From assembly GCF_024978135.1 (NCBI RefSeq), contig NZ_JANTEZ010000003.1, forward strand, positions 248,001 to 312,000: a stretch of 64,000 nt of DNA, given 5' to 3'. The notes below the pieces were generated by a model. It ran no database searches, was not told the origin of the DNA, and worked only from the letters and a program-made list of their open reading frames with translations. Origin of the DNA: Herbiconiux gentiana (GTDB lineage: Bacteria > Actinomycetota > Actinomycetes > Actinomycetales > Microbacteriaceae). Below are positions 7,905-17,655 of this stretch, piece by piece. The translations under genes and the position numbers were made by a program. Within the stretch, counting starts at the first letter, position 1; each line of letters starts with the position of its first letter.

Positions 7905-9596
7905 TCACAGCCGGTCCCCGAACCGCGACTCGATCGCCGCCTCCTGGTAGTCGAGCTTCGCCAGGAACTCCCGCGCCGCCTCGTCGTCGAGCTGGTTGCG
8001 GTCGCGCTCCCGGATGATCGCCAACCGCTGCGCCTGGATCACCCGGCGCTGCAGCGCCCCCATCTCCTTCCCGAACTCGGTCGTCGCCGGATCGGGCTGG
8101 CGCTCGACCTCCGCCGCGCGCTGCGCCACGCGCTCCTCGACCCGCTCGACCATCTCGGGCGGCATGCTCGCCGGCGGGTTGCGCACGAACTCCTCGAACA
8201 CCGACGTCGAGGCCGCCCGGGCGACCTCCTGGGCGTGCTCGGCCTGCTCGGCGTCCTGGGCGTCCTGCTCCGGGTCGCTGAGCTTCAGCGAGCGGATGAG
8301 CACCGGCAGCGTGAGCCCCTGCACGAGCAGGGTCCCCACGGCGACGGTGAACGCGATCGCCTGGATCTCGGGTCGCCCGGGGAAGGGCGTGCCGTCGGCC
8401 AGCGAGAGCGGCACACCCGCGGCGGCCGCGAGCGTCACCACGCCGCGCATGCCGGTCCACGACACGACGACGCTCTCCTTCCACGACAGGAAGACGGGGA
8501 ACTGCCGGGGCTTTCGGCCGCGGGCCGCCCGGGCGGCGTTCTCGCGCTGGATGCGGGCGCGCATCCGCTCGTCACTCGCCACCTTGCGCCGCATCAGCCG
8601 GTCGGTGACCACGTTGCGACCGAACGAGCCGAACACCCAGACCGGCCGGATCAGCAGCACCACGGGGAGCACCAGCAGCGCCGCCGCGAAGACCTGCCAG
8701 ACCGAGTCGGGCCCGCCCGCCTCCTGCACGTCCTGGATGACGAAGCGCAGCTGCAGCCCCATGTAGGCGAAGACGAAGGCCTCGAGCAGCACGTCGATCG
8801 ACGACCACACGTCGCGCTCCTGCAGCCGGGTCGCGTAGCCCGCCCGGCGCGAGGAGGCCCCGATCGCGAACCCCGCCGCCACCACCGCGAGCACGCCGGA
8901 GGCCTCGAGCTGCTCGGCCAGCAGGTAGGCGGCGAACGGCACGATCAGCCCGAGCACGGTCTCGAGCGGCGGATCGTTCAGGAAGCGCCGGATCATGGTC
9001 GCGACGATCGCGAGCACGACCCCGACCCCGATACCGACACCCGCGCTGTAGAGGAACAGCAGCACCGGGCTGTCGATGAAGGTGTGGGTGCCGACGACGG
9101 CGGAGACCGCGATGGAGAACAGCGTCAGCGCGGCCGCATCGTTCACGAGGCTCTCGCCCGTGAGGATCGACATCACCCGTTTCGGCAGGCCGAGCTTCGT
9201 GCCGATCGCGACGGCGGTCACCGCATCCGGGGGCGCCACGATCGCTCCCAGCACGATGGCCGTGCCGAGGGTCAGCGCCGGCACGACCCACGAGGCGAAG
9301 GCGCCCACGACGAGCGCCGTGACGACCACGAGGCCGACCCCCAGCCCGATGATCGGCCGGAGGTTGCGGAGGAACGAGACGAACGAGAAGTTCAGCGCCG
9401 CCGAGTACAGCAGCGGCGGCAGCACCAGCCCCAGGATGATCTCGGAGTCGAGCTCGAGCCCGGTGAACCCCGGGATGAACGACGCCGCGAACCCCACGAG
9501 TGTGATCACCAGAGCGGGCTGGAGCCCCCGCCGCTGAGCGATGCCGGTCACGGCGATCGCACCCACGATCACCAGCAGGAGCTGCACGCCGTTCAT
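7905..9596 (-). CDS. CPA1-family Na+/H+ antiporter
   Basis: A 563-residue cation/proton antiporter. About twelve hydrophobic segments fill residues 1-420. APPDAVTAVAIGTKLGLP and ILTGESLVNDAAALTLFSIA are the ion-binding core motifs of NhaP/NHE-type exchangers, and GMRGVVTLAAAAGVPLSL is the conserved late segment. A charged cytoplasmic tail of about 130 residues ends the protein. It would export sodium in exchange for protons and help control internal pH. It heads the run of carbonic anhydrase, ATP-grasp and monooxygenase genes; pairing a proton antiporter with a carbonic anhydrase makes sense for pH control. A paralogue is encoded at 20256-21860. Confidence 0.9.
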   Translation of the reverse strand: MNGVQLLLVIVGAIAVTGIAQRRGLQPALVITLVGFAASFIPGFTGLELDSEIILGLVLPPLLYSAALNFSFVSFLRNLRPIIGLGVGLVVVTALVVGAFASWVVPALTLGTAIVLGAIVAPPDAVTAVAIGTKLGLPKRVMSILTGESLVNDAAALTLFSIAVSAVVGTHTFIDSPVLLFLYSAGVGIGVGVVLAIVATMIRRFLNDPPLETVLGLIVPFAAYLLAEQLEASGVLAVVAAGFAIGASSRRAGYATRLQERDVWSSIDVLLEAFVFAYMGLQLRFVIQDVQEAGGPDSVWQVFAAALLVLPVVLLIRPVWVFGSFGRNVVTDRLMRRKVASDERMRARIQRENAARAARGRKPRQFPVFLSWKESVVVSWTGMRGVVTLAAAAGVPLSLADGTPFPGRPEIQAIAFTVAVGTLLVQGLTLPVLIRSLKLSDPEQDAQDAEQAEHAQEVARAASTSVFEEFVRNPPASMPPEMVERVEERVAQRAAEVERQPDPATTEFGKEMGALQRRVIQAQRLAIIRERDRNQLDDEAAREFLAKLDYQEAAIESRFGDRL

Positions 9597-9660
9597 GCGA
9601 GAACTCTAGCGAGCACGGAACGTCAGCCGTCGAGCAGCGGCCAGGCAATAGGGTGTCAGC

Positions 9661-10077
9661 ATGGACGATCCGGTCGACGCGCTCTCGTTGATCACCGAAC
9701 TGTTCAGCTGGATCGGCATCGGCCTCGGCGCCCTGCTGCTCGTCGTCGGCTCCGTGCGCGGCGCGTTCTTCCGCAACTGGCCCGAGACCCTCGGCGTGGT
9801 CGTGCTCGACGAGCGCGGCGAGCTCGTCTACCGCTGGATGGGCGAGGACGGCGTGCTCTACGAGGCCCCCTGCGCCGACGACCACGGGCACTCCCCCGAA
9901 CCGGGCGACGACGTCACGGTGCACGTGAACCCGCGCGATCCGGCGATCGGCCGCATCGACGACCCGTCGCACGAGGGTCGCGCGTTCCGCACCACGGGGT
10001 GGGTGCTGCTCGGCATCGGGGTGGCCGCGGTGGTACTGCAGTTCGTGCTGCTGATCGTGTCCTCGACGGCGGCATGA
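9661..10077 (+). CDS. Two-segment membrane protein, DUF3592-like
   Basis: A 138-residue protein with a membrane segment near residues 10-32 and another near 113-134, separated by a soluble loop of about 80 residues. The loop has the layout of DUF3592-like proteins: a beta-rich part with GELVYRWMGEDGV, then PGDDVTVHVNPRDP, the pattern of a converted-units beta sandwich. Function unknown. Its stop overlaps the start of the LtrA gene (ATGA), so the two are co-translated and may form a membrane assembly. Confidence 0.62.
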   Translation: MDDPVDALSLITELFSWIGIGLGALLLVVGSVRGAFFRNWPETLGVVVLDERGELVYRWMGEDGVLYEAPCADDHGHSPEPGDDVTVHVNPRDPAIGRIDDPSHEGRAFRTTGWVLLGIGVAAVVLQFVLLIVSSTAA

Positions 10078-11357
10078 GCATCCGCCCGCGCAGCCTGCAC
10101 GAGCGCAGCGTGCACGAGCGCGGCCTGCGCCGCCGCAGCATCGTGCCGGTGCTCAGGATGCGCGGCCGCAGCATCGATGAGAAGGGCCGCGTCTCGACGC
10201 CACTCGAACTGCTCTTCGACCTCACCTTCGTCGTCGCGGTGGCGTCGATCGTCGCCCAGCTCGCCCACGCCGTAGCGGAGGACCACATCGCCACCGCGCT
10301 GCCGAACTTCCTGATGGTGTTCTTCGCCATCTGGCTGGCGTGGCTGAACTTCACCTGGTTCGCCTCGGCGTACGACACCGACGACGTGCCCTACCGGCTG
10401 CTGACCATGCTGCAGATGGGCGGAGTGCTCGTGCTCGCCGCCGGGGTGCCCGGCGCCTTCAACGACGAGGACTGGGGCCTCGTCACCCTGGGGTACTTCA
10501 TCATGCGCATCGCCCTGGTGGGCCAGTGGCTTCGGGCCGCTGCGCAGGACGAACCGGGGCGCGGCACCGCCCTGGGCTACGCGATCGGCATCTCTGTGGT
10601 GCAGGCGCTGTGGATCTTCCGGCTCCTCGTGCTGAACGACCTGCCCTTCGCCGCTCAGGTCGCGGTGTTCTCGCTGCTCGCGTTGTGCGAGCTCGCCGTG
10701 CCGCTGATCGCCGAACGCAAGCGCCGCATCGCGTGGCACCCGCATCACGTCGCCGAACGGTACTCGCTGTTCACGATCATCCTGCTCGGTGAATCGGTGG
10801 CGGCGTCGAGCTCGGCCGTTCAGGGCGTGGTGAGCGCGGGCGCCGCCACCGGCGAGTTCGTGCTGATCGCCGCGTCGGGGCTGGCGCTGCTGTTCGGGCT
10901 GTGGTGGGTGTACTTCCTCGAACCGGCGCATGAGGGGCTCGAGAAGCACCGCTCGCGCTCGTACTTCTGGGGCTATGGTCACTACCTCGTGTTCGCGGCC
11001 CTGGCAGCGCTCGGGGCGGGGCTCGAGGTGGCCGTCGAGTCGATCGGGCACGAGCTCGAGGTGCCGGTGACCGTCGTGGGCTACGCGATCGGCATCCCGG
11101 TGGCGGCGTTCTTCGTGATGATGTGGGTGCTCTACCGGCCGCTGACCGGCCCCACCGTCATCCCGCCCGCGGTGAGTCTGGGGGCGGCGGCCGTGGTGCT
11201 GCTGCTGCCGCTCGCGGCCCCGGCGATCTCGCTCGGCGCCGTCGTGCTGCTCACCGCCCTGGCGGTCGCCGCGGCCGTCGCCGCCACGGTGCTCTACCGC
11301 CGAGTGCCCTCCCCCGCCCCGGCCCCGGCGCCGCCCTCCACGAGCGCCGCCGGCTAG
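10074..11357 (+). CDS. Low temperature requirement protein A (LtrA) family membrane protein
   Basis: A 427-residue polytopic membrane protein with about ten hydrophobic segments. The start region has the LtrA signature VSTPLELLFDLTFVVAV, and HHVAERYSLFTIILLGES is the second conserved block. LtrA was named for cold growth of Listeria, but the biochemical role remains unclear. The N terminus carries an unusual Arg/Ser/His-rich stretch with repeated HERS/HERG units that seems lineage-specific. The ATG at 10074 overlaps the preceding stop. The gene is convergent with fadD, and their 3' ends overlap by four bases. Confidence 0.88.
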   Translation: MSIRPRSLHERSVHERGLRRRSIVPVLRMRGRSIDEKGRVSTPLELLFDLTFVVAVASIVAQLAHAVAEDHIATALPNFLMVFFAIWLAWLNFTWFASAYDTDDVPYRLLTMLQMGGVLVLAAGVPGAFNDEDWGLVTLGYFIMRIALVGQWLRAAAQDEPGRGTALGYAIGISVVQALWIFRLLVLNDLPFAAQVAVFSLLALCELAVPLIAERKRRIAWHPHHVAERYSLFTIILLGESVAASSSAVQGVVSAGAATGEFVLIAASGLALLFGLWWVYFLEPAHEGLEKHRSRSYFWGYGHYLVFAALAALGAGLEVAVESIGHELEVPVTVVGYAIGIPVAAFFVMMWVLYRPLTGPTVIPPAVSLGAAAVVLLLPLAAPAISLGAVVLLTALAVAAAVAATVLYRRVPSPAPAPAPPSTSAAG

Positions 11358-13084
11358 GCGGCCGGGGCCTCGTCGAGCAGCGCCTTCAGCTCGCGGCGGA
11401 GCACCTTGCCGACGTTCGTCTTCGGCAGCTCGTCGCGGAACTCGATGCGGTGCGGCCGCTTGTAGCCCGCCAGCTCGCCCTTGAAGTAGGCGCGCAGCTC
11501 GTCGGCCGTGAGCGACGGATCGCCGGGCACGACGAAGAGCACGACGCTCTCGCCGGTGCGGTCGTCGGGCACGCCGATGGCGCCGGCGTCCTTCACCTTG
11601 GGGTGCGACATCGCCACCTCCTCGACCTCGCTCGGGTAGACGTTGAAGCCCGAGACGACGATCATGTCCTTCTTGCGGTCCACGATCGTGATGAAGCCGT
11701 CGTCGCTCATCGTGCCCACGTCCCCGGTGCGCAGCCAGCCGTCGACCAGCACCTCGGCGCTGTTCTCGGGCTGGTTCCAGTAGCCCGACATCACCTGCGG
11801 CCCGCGCACGCACAGCTCGCCGCGTTCGCCGAGCGCGACCGGCCGGCCGTCGTCGTCGCGCAGCTCGATGTCGGTGGAGGGGAGGGGCAGGCCGATGGTG
11901 CCGACCCGTGGATGCTCCCAGGTCGGGTTCACGCAGACGACCGGCGAGGCCTCGGTGAGACCGTAGCCCTCGAGCATGTCGCTGCCGGTGGCCTCGCGCC
12001 AGTCGTTCGCGGTGGCGCTGCGCACGGCCATGCCGCCCGCGACCGCGAGCTTCAGGCCCGAGAAGTCGAGCGCCCGGAAGGCCTCGTTGTCGAGCAGCTG
12101 GGCGGCGAGCGTCGACACCAGGATGTACACCGACGGCTTCGTCGATTGCAGCGTCTTGACGAGGTCGGCGGTCTCGCGCGGGTTCGTCACGAGCACGTTG
12201 TGCGCGCCGTAGGCGAAGAACGCGAGGCCGTTCACCGTCATCGAGAAGATGTGATAGAGCGGGAGCGCCGCGAGGATCGTCTCCTCGCCGGGCGTCAGCC
12301 GCAGCTTCATCGGCGCGAGCATCTGCGCCTGGTTCGCGAGCAGGTTGGCGTGGGTGAGCACGGCGGCCTTGGTGCCCCCGGTGGTTCCGCCGGTGTACTG
12401 CAGCAGGGCGGTGTCGCCCGGTTCGACCGCGGGCCGGTCGACGGATGCCCGTGCCGGGTCGGCCCCGCGGCCGGCCGTTCGCCGCGCCCCCGCCGCCAAG
12501 GCCTGCCGGAAGCCGATCGTGCCGGTGAGCCCGTGCGACGGCACCAGCTTGCGCACCCGCTTCACCACGAAGTTCGTGACCACGCGCTTCGGCGCCGGCA
12601 ACAGGTCGCCCACCTCGGTGAGGATGACGTGCTGCAGCGCGGTCTCGCCGATGACCTTCTCGAGCTTGTCGGCGAAGTTCTCGAGCGCGACGATCGCGAC
12701 GGCGCCCGAGTCGATGAACACCTTCTTCATCTCGCTGGCGCTGTAGAGCGGGTTGGCTCCGACCACCACGAGCCCGGCCTTGAGGGCGCCATAGACGGCG
12801 ATCGGGTACTGCAGCAGGTTGGGGCTCTGCACCACGATGCGGTCGCCCTTGTTCAGGCCGAGATCGCCGATCAGGAAGGCGGCGAAGTCGTCACTCAGCC
12901 GGCCCACGTCGGCGAAGGTGAGCACCTTGCCGAGGTTCGAGAAGGCGGGGCGGTCGGCGTAGCGGCGGCAGGTCGCGTCGACGAGCGCGCCGACGGAGTC
13001 GACCTCGCGGTCGCCGATCGTGGGAGCGAGGTCAGGCGAGTAGCTCGCCAACCAGGGACGGCTGTCGTAGGCGTTCGTGGTCAT
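11354..13084 (-). CDS. Long-chain acyl-CoA synthetase / AMP-dependent ligase (FadD-like)
   Basis: A 576-residue adenylate-forming enzyme that activates fatty acids with ATP and CoA. Motifs in order: YTGGTTGGTKAAVLTH (phosphate loop), YGLTEASP, WLRTGDVG, DRKKDMIVVSGFNVYPSEVE (hinge and lid) and PKTNVGKVLRREL with the catalytic lysine. The ATG at 13084 (MTTNAYD) is preferred to a start eight codons upstream because the latter would overlap the preceding small gene. It follows that 67-residue gene by one base, so they are probably co-transcribed. Chain-length preference cannot be judged. Confidence 0.9.
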   Translation of the reverse strand: MTTNAYDSRPWLASYSPDLAPTIGDREVDSVGALVDATCRRYADRPAFSNLGKVLTFADVGRLSDDFAAFLIGDLGLNKGDRIVVQSPNLLQYPIAVYGALKAGLVVVGANPLYSASEMKKVFIDSGAVAIVALENFADKLEKVIGETALQHVILTEVGDLLPAPKRVVTNFVVKRVRKLVPSHGLTGTIGFRQALAAGARRTAGRGADPARASVDRPAVEPGDTALLQYTGGTTGGTKAAVLTHANLLANQAQMLAPMKLRLTPGEETILAALPLYHIFSMTVNGLAFFAYGAHNVLVTNPRETADLVKTLQSTKPSVYILVSTLAAQLLDNEAFRALDFSGLKLAVAGGMAVRSATANDWREATGSDMLEGYGLTEASPVVCVNPTWEHPRVGTIGLPLPSTDIELRDDDGRPVALGERGELCVRGPQVMSGYWNQPENSAEVLVDGWLRTGDVGTMSDDGFITIVDRKKDMIVVSGFNVYPSEVEEVAMSHPKVKDAGAIGVPDDRTGESVVLFVVPGDPSLTADELRAYFKGELAGYKRPHRIEFRDELPKTNVGKVLRRELKALLDEAPAA

Positions 13085-13085
13085 C

Positions 13086-13289
13086 TCAGGCGGGGAGCGG
13101 CTCGTCACCCGAGTCGGCGTCGGCGACCAGCTCGGCGTCCCAATCGGTGACGGCCTGCTCGGCCTCGGCGCGGGTGGCGAACGGGCCGAGCGACGGGGCG
13201 TCGGGGAAGTCGTCGGGGTTGAGGTCGGTGACGACGTAGTAGGTGACGGTGTCGTCTTGCTCGTGCTCGACGATGCGCAGATCGGTCAT
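13086..13289 (-). CDS. Small acidic hypothetical protein upstream of fadD
   Basis: A 67-residue soluble, acidic protein. The pattern TYYVVTDLNPDDFPD followed by FATRAEAEQAVTDWDAEL looks like a small SPOR- or DUF-type domain found in actinobacterial genomes, in which a GPF(A/D)TRAEA turn is common. It ends one base before the fadD start, suggesting an operon. No function can be assigned. Confidence 0.6.
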   Translation of the reverse strand: MTDLRIVEHEQDDTVTYYVVTDLNPDDFPDAPSLGPFATRAEAEQAVTDWDAELVADADSGDEPLPA

Positions 13290-13395
13290 ACCGTTCACCC
13301 TATCCAGTCGACAGCCGTCCGCCCGTCGCGGCGGGGTCTGGACGTCGCGCGGCGGGATCTGCCGGCCGCGCGACGTCGTCGCAAACTCGGGTGAC

Positions 13396-14193
13396 CTAGA
13401 AGTCGAAGCCGCCGCCGAAGTCGCCTCCGCCGAAGTCTCCGCCGCCGAAGTCGCCCCCGCCACCGAAGTCACCCCCGCCGAAGTCGCCGCTGCCGCCCGA
13501 CCAGTCGCCGCCCGAGGCGTCGACCGATCCCGCGTCGCCGCCGACGTCCGACCCGGCATCGCCGCCCGCATCGCCGCCGTCGGCCCCGGCATCGCCGCCG
13601 TCGCCGCCGTCAGCACCGTCGGCGCCGGCCTGGTCGAATCCGACCGGCGGCAGGAAGGCGCTCACCAGCGCCGACCCGATCACGAAACCGGCCACCGTGC
13701 CGAGCATCGACGAGGCCATCATCGAGCCGAAGCCCATGCCTCCCCCGCCGCCCAGGCCGCCGCCCTGACGCCCGGCGCCCGCGAAGGCGCGCTCCATGGT
13801 GCCCGGCTGACGGATCTCGGACCGCGTCGCCGACTGCGCCAACGAGTGCGGGTCATCGCCCTTGGGCTGGTCGCCGGCGGGCGCGTTCTCGCTCAACTGG
13901 GTGAACAGGATGCGCCGCTGCTCGGGCGTCAGCTTCGTGAAGGCCTCCTCGTGCACCTGCTCGATCGTCTCGGGCGGCGCGGTGCGCAGCAGGTAGCGGT
14001 AGCGCTCGACGGCGATCTCGTCGTCGCTGCGCTGAGCGCCCTGCGCGCCCTGGCCGCCCTGCGCCGCGGACGCGCCGCCGTTCGGTGCGGCGGGTGGCTG
14101 CTGGCCGTAGCCCGGCTGCCCGTACCCGCCCTGGCCGTAGCCGGGGTTCTGCTGCGGTTCTTCCCGGCCAAGCAGTCGGTCGAGGAATCCCAT
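13396..14193 (-). CDS. Low-complexity Gly/Gln-rich protein with DFGGG tail
   Basis: A 265-residue protein with three parts. Residues 1-60 are rich in GYGQ repeats and Pro. Residues 60-120 form a charged helical domain (VERYRYLLRTAPPETIEQVHEEAFTKL is too long to be disorder). A small hydrophobic segment near 160-185 (MLGTVAGFVIGSALV) could enter a membrane. The last 80 residues are Asp/Gly-rich and end in tandem GGGDF units. ATG at 14193 begins MGFLDRLLGRE, a typical start. Similar cation-binding or condensation-prone tails occur in actinobacterial hypothetical proteins. Function unknown; the gene stands alone. Confidence 0.7.
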   Translation of the reverse strand: MGFLDRLLGREEPQQNPGYGQGGYGQPGYGQQPPAAPNGGASAAQGGQGAQGAQRSDDEIAVERYRYLLRTAPPETIEQVHEEAFTKLTPEQRRILFTQLSENAPAGDQPKGDDPHSLAQSATRSEIRQPGTMERAFAGAGRQGGGLGGGGGMGFGSMMASSMLGTVAGFVIGSALVSAFLPPVGFDQAGADGADGGDGGDAGADGGDAGGDAGSDVGGDAGSVDASGGDWSGGSGDFGGGDFGGGGDFGGGDFGGGDFGGGFDF

Positions 14194-14326
14194 GCTGATC
14201 GCTCCGATCTCAGGCGGCGCCGCGTGCGCCGTCGCTTCCCCCCAGTTTTCCCGCGCCGTCTGTGGTTTGACTGTGCGCGAGCTGCACCGGGCCGGTGCGC
14301 ACGAGCCTGACACGGGGCGGGCCCGG

Positions 14327-16016
14327 TCAGGGGGCGGGGAGCAGGAACCCGTCGGCGAGGAGCTCGCGCAGGCGCGGAGCGAGGGCGGCGCGGAGCGCCG
14401 TCTCGTCGGCGTCGAGCACCTGGGCGATTGCGGCCGCGATCGCCGAGGCCGAGAGGTCGCCGTCGCAGGCCCCTACGAAGGCCGCGAGGCCGGTGTCGAG
14501 GTCGACCGAGCGCGAGAATGCGCCGCCCTGGCGGAGGGTCATCACGACGGGGTCGTCGTGCCCCGGCCAGTAGTGCCGCTCCTCGGTCACGTCGGAGGCG
14601 TAGACGTAGGTGCCCGCGAGCAGCTCGTCGTCCGAGCGGTGCGCCTGCCAGTCGTGGCCCGCGAGGCAGACCGCGAGGTGGTCGCCGAGCCCGATCGGGT
14701 TGGAGCCGATGGCCGCGTCGACGCGTTCGTAGCGGTCGAGCGTGGGCACCCCGATCGACACCGGGCCGGGGGCACCCGACGGCCCGGACGCCGCCGCCGG
14801 CACCCGCAGCAGCACGTACCCGAACCCGACCTCGCGCACTCCCCGCGCCTCGAAGTCGTCGAGCCAGCTGGCGTAGAGGGCGTCGAACGCGGGCGTGCCC
14901 GGCCGCGTGCCGCCGTCGCGGATCCACGTCTCCGCGTACAGCGGCGCATCCTGACGGTCGCGCTCGATCCCACGCGTCGACCCCCACGGAGGCCGACTGC
15001 ACCCACGTGCGCACCCGGTGCAGCCCGTCCGATGCTCCGTACTCCCAGTTGCCGAGCAGCTGCGCGATGCCCCCGGCCGTCAGGTGCAGCGGCGCTGAGC
15101 GGATGACCGAGGCCACCAGCGCATCCCCCACCAGCCCGCCGTCACGGTACTCGTAGAGCGGCACGGCCTCCTGCCGCGGCGTGATGACGAACGGCGGATT
15201 CGACACGATCCGGTCGAACCGCTCCCCCGCGACAGGCTCGAACAGGCTGCCGTGCCGGAATTCGATCGAGTCCACGCCGTTCAGTCGCGCGTTGAACGCG
15301 GCGAGCGCCAGAGCGCGGAGCGAGATGTCGGTGGCCACGACCCGGCGCGCGTGCCGGGCGGCGTGCAGGGCCTGGATGCCGCAGCCGGTGCCGAGGTCGA
15401 GCACCGAGTCGACGGGCGTCGGGATCATCAGCCCCGACAGCGTCATCGACGCGCCACCGATGCCGAGCACGTGATCGGGGTCGAGCGGCCGGCCGAGCAC
15501 CGACTCGCCGAGGTCGGACGCGATCCACCAGCTGCCCGCGCCGAGCGAGTCGACGAAACTGTAGGGCCGCAGGTCGAGCCGCGCCCGCAGCCCACCCGCC
15601 GGGTCATCCGACGGCCCGCCGCCCGCCGACCCGTCACTCGCAGTCCCGTCACCCGCAGCCCCGTCACTCGCCGGCCCGACGAAGCCGAGCGCCTCGAGGC
15701 CCTCCGCCCCGAGCCGCGGCAGTGCATCCGCCAGCTCGGCGACGGGCACAGCCGACCCCAGCAAGAAGAGCCGGGCCAGCGTCGAAACCGGCGAGACGGG
15801 GGCTCCGGATGCCCGTGCCCGCTCGATCGCGCGCACCGCCGGCTCCCGCTGCCCGCGGTGCAGGGCGGCCGCCGCCGAGGGCCCCCACAGCGCGTCGATC
15901 ACGTCGACCCGGTAGCGCGCGGCCACCAGGTCGTCGCGGAGCGCGTCGACCAGCGCGACGTCGGCGGAGGCCGACGAGCTGAGGGCGGACGGCAGGGCGA
16001 TCGATTCGTGGCTCAC
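14327..16016 (-). pseudogene. Class I SAM-dependent methyltransferase (DUF7059-type), frameshifted
   Basis: Two frames together encode one full-length protein of about 560 residues. The first part has a helical N-terminal domain, then the methyltransferase core with VLDLGTGCGIQALHAARHA (SAM site) and SNPPFVITP, the NPPF signature of N6-Asn/Gln/adenine methyltransferases such as HemK/RlmF. The C-terminal part, in another frame from about 14970, continues with YAETWIRDGGT, VGFGYVLLR and a terminal LLADGFLLPAP. The switch falls at a GGG (minus strand; plus positions 14969-14971), consistent with one extra base. The start is uncertain (GTG 16016 or TTG 16028). It may be a recent pseudogene or an assembly error, since both halves remain well conserved. 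Confidence 0.75.
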
Positions 16017-16044
16017 GTCCCCATTCAATCGCTACAGTGACCCC

Positions 16045-17619
16045 ATGACGCGCTCCTCAGGCGATCCGCTCCTCGTCGAGACCGATTCGGGGGCCGTGCG
16101 CGGCGCCCTGCGCCGCGGCGTGCGCTCCTGGCGCGGAATCCCCTACGCGGCGCCACCGGTCGGGCCGCTGCGCTTCCGGGCGACCGAGCCCGTGGAGCCC
16201 TGGGACGGTGTGCGGGACGCCCTCGACTTCGGCCCGGCGGCGGTGCAGCACGAGAACCGGGCGGTCGCCCTGCCCGAGGGCGTCGTGCAGTCGGAGGACT
16301 GCCTGACCCTGAACGTGCTCGCCCCGCCCCGCGACCCGGGCTTCGACGAGGGCCCGTTCCCGGTGATGGTCTGGATCCACGGCGGCGCCTATGTCGCCGG
16401 ATCGAGCGCCCAGCCGCTCTTCGACGGCACCGGTCTGGTGGCGAATGGCGACGTGGTCGTGGTGAGCCTGAACTACCGGCTGGGCGCCCTCGGCTTCCTC
16501 GACTTCTCCTTGCTCGGCGACGGCTTCGAGACCAACGTCGCCCTGCGCGACCAGCTGGCCGCGCTCGCCTGGGTGCAGCGCAACATCGCCGCGTTCGGCG
16601 GCGACCCGGGCAACGTCACCCTCTTCGGCGAATCTGCCGGCGCCGGCTGCATCACCACCCTCCTCACCTCGCCCGCCGCCGCGGGGCTGTTCCATCGCGC
16701 GATCGCCGAGAGCTCCCCCGCGACGAGCGTCTACGACGGTGAGCGCGCCGCCCGCGTGTCCCGCCGCTTCCTCGGCCTGCTCGGGCTCGATCCGGATGAC
16801 GCCGGCACGCCGGCCCGGCTGCGCACGGCGCCCGCCGCCGACCTCGCCCGAGCGACCTTCGACCTCGTCGCGGCCGTGGCGGCCGAGCAGCCGGGAACGC
16901 TCGCCGTGGCACCGGTGGTCGACGGGGAGCTCGTGCCCGAGCATCCGGTCGACGCCTACCGCGCGGGCCGACAGCTGCGAGTGCCCCTGATGATCGGCAC
17001 GAACCACGACGAGGCGTCGCTGTTCCGGCTGATGAAGTCGCCGCTGATGCCCATCACGGCCGACTCGGTGCACGTCATGTTCGAGGAACTGGCGGCCGAG
17101 CATCCGGAGTTCGCCGCCGCCGAGCCGCGCATCGAGGCCGCCTACCCGCGCTTCCCGCACCATCGCACGCCCGCCGAGCTCTCGCGTGACGCCGGCTTCC
17201 GGATGCCCGGCATCTGGCTCGCGTCGGCCCACAGCCGCACGTTCCCCACCTGGATGTACCGCTTCGACCACAGCACCCCGGCCCTCACCCTGCTCGGCAT
17301 CGGAGCCACGCACGGCGCCGAGATCGCCTACGTCTTCGGCACGCTCGGCATCGGGCGCCGCGACCCCAGCTTCCGGCTCGGCGGTCTGGCCGAGGCGAGG
17401 CAGCTCTCCGAGGCGATGCAGCGGCGCTGGCTCTCGTTCGCCAGCGAGGGCGAGCCGGCCGGTCTCAGCCCCCTCGAGGGCGGCCCCGCCCCCGAGTGGC
17501 CCCGCTACGACGAGGAGCGCCGGGCGACGATGGTCTTCGACCGCGGCGAGCGCGTCATCGACGATCCGGACGCGAGTATCCGGGAAGCGTGGGGAGACAG
17601 CGCGATCTCCTTCGTCTGA
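16045..17619 (+). CDS. Type B carboxylesterase/lipase family protein
   Basis: A 524-residue alpha/beta hydrolase of the carboxylesterase family. The oxyanion region is VMVWIHGGAYVAGS, the nucleophile elbow FGESAGAGC carries the catalytic Ser, NHDEASLF gives the acidic residue and GATHGAEIAYVFG the His. The usual EDCLTLNV motif is present as well. No signal peptide is evident, so it is probably cytoplasmic and hydrolyses ester substrates. It is divergent from the methyltransferase gene, only about 28 bases from it. Substrate unknown. Confidence 0.9.
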   Translation: MTRSSGDPLLVETDSGAVRGALRRGVRSWRGIPYAAPPVGPLRFRATEPVEPWDGVRDALDFGPAAVQHENRAVALPEGVVQSEDCLTLNVLAPPRDPGFDEGPFPVMVWIHGGAYVAGSSAQPLFDGTGLVANGDVVVVSLNYRLGALGFLDFSLLGDGFETNVALRDQLAALAWVQRNIAAFGGDPGNVTLFGESAGAGCITTLLTSPAAAGLFHRAIAESSPATSVYDGERAARVSRRFLGLLGLDPDDAGTPARLRTAPAADLARATFDLVAAVAAEQPGTLAVAPVVDGELVPEHPVDAYRAGRQLRVPLMIGTNHDEASLFRLMKSPLMPITADSVHVMFEELAAEHPEFAAAEPRIEAAYPRFPHHRTPAELSRDAGFRMPGIWLASAHSRTFPTWMYRFDHSTPALTLLGIGATHGAEIAYVFGTLGIGRRDPSFRLGGLAEARQLSEAMQRRWLSFASEGEPAGLSPLEGGPAPEWPRYDEERRATMVFDRGERVIDDPDASIREAWGDSAISFV

Positions 17620-17655
17620 CAGGGCGGCGGGCGCTACGCTCAGGGCAGGGGTGCT

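Noticed and set aside
7857-10073. Very long open frame on the plus strand across the antiporter gene
   Set aside because: It is antisense to a clear CPA1 antiporter and carbonic anhydrase; composition is His/Arg/Asp-rich, as expected for a shadow frame at high GC. Only the part from 10074 is real (LtrA).
13399-13500. Short tandem repeats near 13.4 kb as a possible CRISPR or regulatory array
   Set aside because: They encode in-frame GGGDF units of a Gly-rich protein; there are no spacers of constant length and no cas genes.
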